Shown here piece after piece: positions 57,791 to 64,000 of a stretch of 64,000 nt of DNA. A model generated the notes under the pieces. It did no database searches and was not told the DNA's origin. It saw only the letters and a list, made by a program, of their open reading frames with translations. The DNA is taken from NCBI GenBank assembly GCA_963922205.1, contig CAWUHX010000259.1, positions 259,501 to 323,500 on the forward strand. Direction: 5' to 3'. Every line of letters begins with the position of its first letter. The first letter of the stretch is position 1. This DNA comes from Romanomermis culicivorax. Taxonomy: Eukaryota; Nematoda; Enoplea; Mermithida; Mermithidae. Made by a program: the position numbers and the translations under genes.

Positions 57791-57986
57791 TCTAGTCGAT
57801 GCAAAAACGTTCGTACAAAAAAAAACTGCCGTTGAAGTAACAGAAAATTTTGAATTTTTGTACCGGTATGCGCGCTCAGTGTTTAAATCAACCGAAACAA
57901 AGGTATCGAACGATTTGTTGTTGCTGTACAGTTTAACCTTATTGGCGGCAACATTTAAGGGATATTTTGCTGTGGACAGTTGCTGA
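57791..57986 (+). CDS. Weak candidate exon
   Basis: An acceptor-like TTTGAATTTTTTTCTAG is followed by about 64 open codons (DAKTFVQKKTAVEVTENFEF ... VSNDLLLLYSLTLLAATFKG) ending in TGA. The last part faintly recalls the acyl-CoA-binding fold's SNDxxLxLYxLxxxAT-G stretch. No companion exon was found; it may be chance. Confidence 0.18.
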
Positions 57987-58075
57987 AATTTTGGATTGGG
58001 GATTGTTCCCGCGAAGGGCTCATTACCGCGAAAGGCCCGTTACCGCAAAATGCTCGTTCCCGCGAAAATTGCATA
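57987..58075. repeat. TTCCCGCGAAAGGCC-type array
   Basis: Four to five units (GTTCCCGCGAAGGGCTCATT, ACCGCGAAAGGCCCGTTACC). Two more units occur at 60098-60135 on the far side of element J2, so J2 probably inserted into this array-bearing repeat. Confidence 0.7.
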
Positions 58076-58659
58076 TGTTACACTGTTGTCGTATGTTTAT
58101 ACGATTGGGTAGCGGATCCGCTGCCTATTGCACATCCACCACCTAGTGCACATCCACTACCTAGTGCACATCCGCTACCATAGTCAAATCCGCTTTAAGA
58201 CAGAAAAAAATGTGAACAAGGTTTTGCTATTATTTTCATGGGGGTTTTTCAAAAACAAAAGAAAGAAGGAAGATGAAAACATGAATACGGTAGGGGTTCC
58301 GCGTGGGGAAAAATATTTTGTTTGACACCTTTCTGGAACCGCAAGATTTTGAAATACATAATACTAAAGTGAGTCTACCGAAAGATAACTCACTAGTTAG
58401 TAAAGAATAGATAAGCAATAAAATCATGAAAGGACCACACAACCACGTTCTAATGAGTGAAAATTATTTATTTATATAACAAAGTGACCACACAAGCACC
58501 TCGAGTGGCAGAACAATCAGTCTAGAAGGAAATTTGTCATTCTTTACTTGTACCAATTCTGGTCATGCAAATATCGTTTTCGTTCTCTCTTTTAAATTTT
58601 TTTCAATTTTCAGTCAGAAGTGTAGAAATTTCTCACTGCAGAAAAATCCTACCTACTTC

Positions 58660-58725
58660 AAGAATCGAACCTGGTCCACTAGCCTATGGACATAATGCGT
58701 CTACCACTACACAATTTCACCAGAT
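58660..58725 (-). tRNA. tRNA-derived relic (SINE head or pseudo-tRNA)
   Basis: The complement reads GTGTAGTGGTAGACGC (A-box-like) and, about 35 nt on, AGGTTCGATTCTTG (B-box-like). Acceptor and T stems do not pair, so this is not an intact tRNA gene. Confidence 0.35.
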
Positions 58726-58924
58726 AGTATAAACACTAGATTTCTTTAATACCCTTGATACTATTTTAACTAACAACTTCATTTGGAACTTCATTTAACT
58801 AACAACTTCATTTCATTCTTTTTACAGCTGCTGTAAAAATAAATGTCTACTCACTAGTCACACTGAAATCCATGCTCAAAATTAACAAACTCATATACAA
58901 TAATTAGGCTGAAGGCCGGGAACC

Positions 58925-59180
58925 GACTTATAAAATTTAGCCAAAGCCGCGCCTGAGCTTGGTAATAAATAATGATTATTAAAGTTATATCCGACGCGAA
59001 GCGCCGGAAAATTTTGAGATTTGGAGCTCCTAAAATGCACCAAAATGCATCTTATCGATATGAAAACCTCGAATTTTTTTTCAACATTTGTGGAAAGACT
59101 TCAAAATTTTTTTCCACATTCCAGATTTTTTTTCCACATTATAGTGCAAATGTGGAAAAAAACAGTTCTTCGGATCAGGT
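58925..59180. repeat. E-type repeat with mini-hairpin inside J2
   Basis: CCGACGCGAAGCGCCGG at 58991-59007, then CCTAAAATGCACCAAAATGC, shared with 26577-26640. Followed by alternating TTTTTTCCACATT motifs. Non-coding. Confidence 0.6.
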
Positions 59181-59279
59181 AAGGCGCACAAAGTGGATTG
59201 TGACCGAAATCCGGATTTGACACGAACTGTAGCATGACTCAAGGGATTCCGATGACTGTTGCAAGAAACGCATTCGAAG

Positions 59280-59545
59280 CATACATGCACATAGACGGGT
59301 GGGGGGGGGGGGGGTAAATCACCATACCTGAGACCCTGGCCACCCCCCCCCCTGGCCCAAAAATATCGTCAAACACCCCCTGAACTTTTTGCATGACAAC
59401 TTTTTTAATGATTTTTGTGCATATTTTGTATGAAAAACAGGCTTGCAGAATTTTTTTTTTGTTTTTTTGCTCAGCCACCTCCCTACCTCCTGGGAAAAAG
59501 GTCCATGGACCCTCCCCGCTGAAAAATTCTTGCCGTGCATGTCTG
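59280..59545. mobile_element. hAT-type MITE family L, copy 2
   Basis: 266 bp from CATACATGCACATAG to CCGTGCATGTCTG, perfect 8-bp duplication ATTCGAAG at 59272-59279 and 59546-59553. Carries G- and C-runs. Inside element J2. Confidence 0.9.
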
Positions 59546-59700
59546 ATTCGAAGTACATGACTTCACCACCGATGGCCACTCGTTTAACTTTTTTTCTTTT
59601 GAACAAATAAAAAAGATCCGGATTAACTCTACTTTCACAAACCAACATTGACATTTGACAATACAAAGACAGAATAGAGCGGGCTCCCTCGAAATCAGCC
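59546..59700 (-). pseudogene. FLYWCH-like fragment
   Basis: A minus-strand frame with SMLVCESRVNPDLFYLFKRK and KKVKRVAIGGEVMYFES, which parallels the MLVCEADINGESFHLFQKKS part of the ORF at 60757-61353. It is cut by the family L MITE. Likely remnant of the same gene type in element J2. Confidence 0.5.
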
Positions 59701-59829
59701 GTTTTAGTTTCATGAAAAGTGTTTTTATTGAATGGAGTTTAGCAGGGTAACTGATTATTTTTATGGTAATATAAAACTGATCGTAAAATTTGCATACATG
59801 AAGACACATCGCTTGTTTATTAGGACATA

Positions 59830-60010
59830 CAATGCGCCAAAGTAGGACGGGCGCCAAAGTGAGACGAGCGCCAATGTGAGATGGGCGCCAAGGTGAAACA
59901 CAGCTTTGGCGAAAAAGTGAGACGAGGCGCCAAAGTGAGACGGGCGCCAAAGTGAGATGGGCGCCAAAGCGAGACGGGCGCCAAAGTAAGACGGGCGCCA
60001 AAGTGAGACT
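59830..60010. repeat. 17-bp array GGGCGCCAAAGTGAGAC
   Basis: About nine units at the right terminus of J2, interrupted once near 59905-59920. Frames across it yield LAPVSLWRP-type artefact peptides. Confidence 0.9.
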
Positions 60011-60057
60011 GTACCCAATAGATAGGTGATGTGATCTGGCACCGACCCGTTTATACG

Positions 60058-60596
60058 TAGGGGTTCATTCGGCGGTATCGGGCCACAGCCCACGATTGGG
60101 GGTCGTTCCCGTGAAAGGACAATTGCCGCGACATCTTGTTTCACAATCCCATGATTATTATGATTATTATTATTGTTATTATTCTGTTCCAGCCTTTCGG
60201 ATTTTATTTACTCAATTTATTTATCGGACGCCTTTGGAATGTATAGCGTTGTTCTTCGAAATTCATAGGTAAGAAATTCTTGAACATGTCTTTCACTCGT
60301 CAATCGGATGATTGTTTATTGTCGAGTTATTTACTCCATACTATGTATATATACGTCGACAACTATCGAAGGATATGTAGAATACCTGCCCCTTATACGA
60401 CAGGTCTACGTCCATACTTTGACGCTTTTTGTCATTTACTCATCAAACGAACAGGCTGTCTGTCACAAATCTCTACTTTCGGTCAAAAAGTTAGGAAATT
60501 GTTCACTCAATCATAAGTTATAATAGCCTCGCTTATTTGTAGCCAATTTTTAGATTTGGCGTAGCATAATGTTAGTGATATTCACGCATTTCTATT
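60058..60596. other. Unclassified spacer between J2 and the next MULE
   Basis: Begins with two TTCCCGYGAAAGG-type units and a TTATTA microsatellite (60155-60183). Frames at 60280-60523 have no recognisable motif. Confidence 0.4.
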
Positions 60597-60605
60597 CCCG
60601 TCGCA

Positions 60606-61612
60606 GATTGTGCCACGCTAGACCCACTGTCCCACTAGGCCCACCAGTTCAGTTAACCCAATGTCTCACTAGGCCCACCGAAAGTGTGTCATTAATCCCA
60701 CCGGAATTCTCAGTAGACCCACTGCGTCGATCAGAGGTGTATCACTAGACCCACTATTAAATTTGTTGCGTTATTCCCACTGTCTCACATGGCCCACTAG
60801 TAAAATTCGAGTAATGCACAAAATTTTTCAATCTTGGCGAAAAAATGACATAACGACAGGGTGTGGCGAAGTGATCTGCTCGCTCCAAAAACCGAATTCC
60901 ACTGGGAATCTCATTGACAACTTGACGATATGACACGAGTGGCCTTGTTCCATCGGTTCTGCATTTATTACGAGCTTCGCGATTGAGTTTTAAAGCCTCC
61001 AATTCGTTTTTTGGAATCGACGTGCAGTGGGGATTGTGACCAAGCTTGGGATCGGTCAAAATTTGGCCATCTCGTATTGTGACCCGAGATTTGCGGTTAT
61101 TGTCAAGCGCATTGATACAATTACGACACTCATAGTATTCACTTAATATACCATCACTTAATCGCTTTTGCGATTTCTTTTGAAAAAGATGAAAAGATTC
61201 TCCATTAATATCAGCTTCACAGACTAACATTTTGGAGTTCATAAATCGTGTTAAAACAAAATTCGATTCCTGACAAAGACCTGATTTGCATATTTGCTCG
61301 CTTGTTTCATAATGCTTAACTCGTTGATTGTTATATAATGCTGAAACGGTCATGTTCCTTTGTATTTATATAATATTTCACCTGATTGAAAAATATTGCG
61401 CATTACTCGAATTTTATACTAGTGGGCCATGTGAGACAGTGGGAATAATGCAACAAATTTAATAGTGGGTCTAGTGAGACACCTCTGATCGGCGCAGTGG
61501 GTCTACTGAGAATTCCGGTGGGATTAATGACACCCTTTCGGTGGGCCTAATGAGACATTGGGTTTACTGAGCCGGTGGGCCTGGTGAGACAGTGGGTCTA
61601 GGGAGACGTTGC
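60606..61612 (-). mobile_element. MULE-like element K1 with long inverted repeats and one gene
   Basis: Perfect 9-bp duplication CCCGTCGCA at 60597-60605 and 61613-61621. Inverted repeats of about 227 bp (60606-60832 and 61385-61612), each built of seven or eight short units with cores such as TCACTAGGCCCACC and CAGTAGACCCAC. Long inverted repeats plus a 9-bp duplication are the Mutator-like signature. The only ORF encodes a zinc-finger-like protein, not a full transposase, so the element is probably mobilised in trans. Confidence 0.88.
60757..61353 (-). CDS. FLYWCH/WRKY-GCM1-like zinc finger protein carried by MULE K1
   Basis: 198 codons from ATG 61353. Residues about 30-105 show KMLVCEADINGESFHLFQKK, then YYECRNC and a later LGHNPHC, i.e. 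hydrophobic/aromatic strands followed by C-x2-C and H-x2-[HC], the FLYWCH layout. FLYWCH and related WRKY-GCM1 fingers bind DNA and often accompany MULE transposases, which suggests it may recognise the element's repeated termini. The C-terminal residues are encoded within the inverted repeat. A TATATAAATA motif lies about 15 bp before the ATG. No DDE catalytic domain is seen. It could instead be a captured host gene. Confidence 0.65.
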   Translation of the reverse strand: MTVSALYNNQRVKHYETSEQICKSGLCQESNFVLTRFMNSKMLVCEADINGESFHLFQKKSQKRLSDGILSEYYECRNCINALDNNRKSRVTIRDGQILTDPKLGHNPHCTSIPKNELEALKLNREARNKCRTDGTRPLVSYRQVVNEIPSGIRFLERADHFATPCRYVIFSPRLKNFVHYSNFTSGPCETVGITQQI

Positions 61613-61621
61613 CCCGTCGCA

Positions 61622-62456
61622 TGCCCGTAGTCATGAATAACAACCCTAATGCATAATATAGATAGAATCTCACCCTTTTCGGTTCTTTTGATCTTCGAAA
61701 ATTTTAGAATCTGTGGCTGTACACCTAAAAATTTTAACAATCGAATTAAAATGCACTAAAATTTTTGTTTTTGAAGCACCGGTCTCATTGTGTGTAACTC
61801 CTAAGAGAAAAACGATGAAAATTTTCGTTTCTTAATTGCATTGCGAGAAAGTATCTTTTTACGTCTATTTTTATGTCCACAGTCGAAAGAGGTTCTATTA
61901 AAATTTTGTTTCTGTTTTGAGTATCGAACTTCATCAAAGCTGAGTTTTTGTGTTTGTCCGTTGGGCATACATTTTCTTATCCGGTTTTTACCCGAGTGTC
62001 AAAGTTCCATTGATGTAAATATCTTTGGGCGTTGTCTTCTTACTTCTATTTCAGCTTGATCAGTTCGACTGTATTATTTTTTCAAAATTTTTTGCCGCTC
62101 CACTTAAGACAAAAATTAACAACTTTTGTCGAAAAATATTTTTTAGAAATGGGAGGAAAATTTTCGCTGGCTCATCGTGCCATCGTTCGTCTAAAATAGG
62201 CAATCGAAACCATGAAACCCAATACCCATAAAATTTAACGATTTTTCATACCAGAAAAAAGTGAATACATAACCGACGTCGACTGTATGTACCATCGAAA
62301 TATGCCTGTTCATATGACTTCTTTATGGGACGGGTTTCAGCATTGTCATGAGTCATTGTAAGGATCGCATGAGCGCAGTTATATTGTTGAAGTTTTCTGT
62401 GCGAAAAGTATTGTCACCAACGGCTTTATGACATTGCTTCTGTCTTGTGACTCAAT
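61622..62456. other. Unclassified, no gene supported
   Basis: AT-rich. Frames at 61841-62059 and 62025-62231 lack motifs, splice context and neighbours of the same frame. Confidence 0.4.
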
Positions 62457-62679
62457 CATACATGTACATAGGGTTCAGTGGGGTAAAGCCTCCCTGTTAT
62501 GCCCTGGACATTCCGAGGTCTGAAAAAATCGTCTAACACCCCCTAAACTTTTTTGAAGACAGTTTTTTGATTATTTTAATGCATATTATGTATGATGAAC
62601 ATGCTTGTAGAGCCCTCACTCATCCTCGATGAAAAGTCTGATGACCCTACCCCCGAAAAATTATAGCCCTGCATGTCCG
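62457..62679. mobile_element. hAT-type MITE family L, copy 3
   Basis: 223 bp from CATACATGTACATAGG to CCTGCATGTCCG, perfect 8-bp duplication GACTCAAT at 62449-62456 and 62680-62687. Its G- and C-runs are shorter than in copy 2. Confidence 0.9.
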
Positions 62680-62687
62680 GACTCAAT

Positions 62688-63120
62688 TGAAGTGATTTTT
62701 TTTCAAATATCCTCGCGGAAGGGCGTTTGTTTGACAAATAGAATTCAGTAGAAAAGATAAATTTATTTTAGTTATATGGAATCCCCACTGACTTATCCTA
62801 ATTTTGTTTTCATGAATGCACATTTGACACCGCTGTTGTAGCATTTTTTATCGATTCTATTTTCAATTTTATTGATTATGCCGGTAGTGAATCAAAAATT
62901 GTCAAGATTAAAAGGTAAATCTTTCCAGAAATAACATTTAGACTCGGTCAATAGAGATTTTCCTCGTCATGCTATTTAGGCGCAGAAAACCTTTCATGGC
63001 TGATATTTCGAAATGCTTTCATGTCAGCAATATACGGTTATATCTACTCTTGTGTCGCGAAATCTCTAAAAGCTTGGTCTACTGTATATGACGACTTGCG
63101 ATTTCTGACTTCGAAAACTT
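62688..63120. other. No gene seen
   Basis: AT-rich sequence upstream of the MITE and of the right-edge gene. It could include promoter sequence for that gene, but no motif supports this. Confidence 0.35.
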
Positions 63121-63477
63121 CACACATGTAATTGGTGGAGAAGTGACATAGGAGCACCCCACTAGAAATCGTTGGCGACTCCCAAGGTTTGCCAATTATA
63201 TGGCTAACTGGGGGCTAGCCATTGGGATCCCATCTTTTTGAATGAAATAAATTGAAAAACATTTACTTTTTAGTAGAAAATGGCTTTTTAGCATAATGAT
63301 TAAAATGGCATATTTTTCGGCGCTTCGCTCCGTAAACGTAAAGTTTCATGATATTGTTCGAGGTTTTTAGGTTTAAAATTCAAAAATGATAACTTCCTCT
63401 AGAATTTTGGGCAGTCGATGACCCCACCTACAAAGACCTGGCTGACACCCAGATCATCGAGCCCCGTCATATGCATG
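63121..63477. repeat. MITE family A, copy 6
   Basis: Starts CACACATGTAATTGG, carries CCACTAGAAATCGTTGGCGA and GGCGCTTCGCTCC modules, ends CCGTCATATGCATG. Diverged, no clear duplication. It lies about 150 bp upstream of a start codon. Confidence 0.65.
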
Positions 63478-63625
63478 CGAACTGTATGTAGTTTTCCTGT
63501 TTTTTCTTATGAATCGAAAATTGACTGGAAATTTTGTCGAATTTGAATTTCTGTTCGTGATAAAAAAATGATTCAGAAACAATCGTGTAACCAGAGAAAA
63601 CTCCATTTTAGACACTAAACGCGAT

Positions 63626-63829
63626 ATGGCGCCGCCCACGAATCAAGATTGTGCCTTAGAAAACGCAGGCGATTACACTAATGACGTCGACAAAAAGTTG
63701 AAAAGCATCAAGTTGAAAAAAGAAGAAAATCCGAAGTTCAAATGTCGGGCGCAGTCCAGGATTTCTTTTAAAGAAGAACTAAGGAACAATTTAACCGGTA
63801 GACAGGCATGTATCACGTCTAATCATTTT
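63626..63829 (+). CDS. First exon of an unidentified plus-strand gene
   Basis: ATG 63626 opens 68 codons that end exactly at a strong donor TTTTC|GTAAGT (63829/63830), phase 0. The peptide is charged (VDKKLKSIKLKKEENPKFKC, then RAQSRISFKEEL), with higher GC than its surroundings. I do not recognise the family. A possible next exon is the open stretch KARLTSAGYALR at the extreme right edge (about 63964-64000), but the acceptor is weak. Confidence 0.55.
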
Positions 63830-64000
63830 CGTAAGTCGTCCGTTAATTTTCATTCTATTATTCATTTTGCATATTTCCCATTTTTGAGCTTCTATCAATT
63901 TTGATTTTTCAATTCTTGGTTTTTGACCTATTGCTTCTGAAAAATGATCACTAATCGAACGAAGAAAGCGCGCCTTACATCGGCAGGATATGCGTTGAGA
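63830..64000 (+). other. Intron 1 of the right-edge gene, start
   Basis: T-rich, continuing from GTAAGT. May contain the beginning of exon 2 near 63964. The window ends before this can be decided. Confidence 0.4.

Larger units (their letters stand above)
58104..60048. mobile_element. MULE-like element J2
   Basis: Perfect 9-bp duplication GTTTATACG at 58095-58103 and 60049-60057. Starts ATTGGGTAGCGGATCCGCT and ends GATCTGGCACCGACCC, as in J1. The left terminus has CTACCTAGTGCACATCC units (58125-58190), the right terminus a different array (59830-60010). 58325-58590 matches J1. Contains a tRNA-like relic, a family L MITE and a FLYWCH-like fragment. Confidence 0.82.

Noticed and set aside
58660..58725. 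Functional tRNA gene
   Set aside because: A- and B-box-like sequences present but stems do not pair; reported only as a relic.
59483..60144. LAPVSLWRP-repeat frames
   Set aside because: Translation of the 17-bp array at the end of element J2. Only the short FLYWCH-like segment was kept.

Overview
The window is animal nuclear DNA: AT-rich, crowded with transposable elements, and carrying one clearly recognisable spliced gene with T-rich 3' splice sites and several introns of only 51-72 bp. No bacterial-type gene organisation, rRNA, intact tRNA or CRISPR array was seen. Short introns, hAT/mariner/MULE/LTR content and a Mondo-family gene fit an invertebrate; a nematode-like host is a guess that the sequence alone cannot settle.

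Left third (1-20,131): a minus-strand Mondo/MLXIP/ChREBP-type transcription factor gene. I could chain 14 exons (20065 down to 1710) in one unbroken frame of 893 codons, covering the N-terminal glucose-sensing Mondo conserved region and the long disordered middle. The bHLH-leucine zipper exons must lie left of the window. Its introns host a mariner pseudogene, several hAT-type MITEs, a minisatellite split by a Tc1-like MITE, and a 1.7 kb foldback palindrome that nearly fills intron 4.

Middle (20-32.6 kb): no confident host gene. It holds a 1.75 kb foldback palindrome, a hAT-like element (23505-25075) and a 4.2 kb MULE-like element (27724-31917; 9-bp target duplication) with a second MULE-like element nested inside it. 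From 32626 to 47808 lies a 15.2 kb minus-strand Ty3/gypsy-type LTR retroelement with 249-bp LTRs. Along its own strand the order is LTR, a 4.9 kb leader full of tandem arrays, gag, a Cys-rich env-like glycoprotein with signal peptide and membrane anchor, a first retropepsin-like domain, a second retropepsin, RT, RNase H, integrase, LTR. An env-like gene between gag and pol, in frame with both, and two protease domains are unusual. The copy is broken by stops and frameshifts.

Right third (47.8-64 kb): a 5'-truncated LINE split by a MITE and by another MITE that itself carries a 3.3 kb hAT transposon with an intron-containing, decayed transposase. Then come a third foldback, two more MULE-like elements with array-type ends (one encoding a 198-aa FLYWCH-like protein), and at the right edge the first exon of an unidentified plus-strand gene.

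Two themes link the repeats. A GC-rich mini-hairpin of the form GGCGC-NNN(N)-GCGCC recurs at least 20 times across unrelated repeat families, and many elements have precise 8-bp (hAT) or 9-bp (MULE) duplications that let their insertion order be read.
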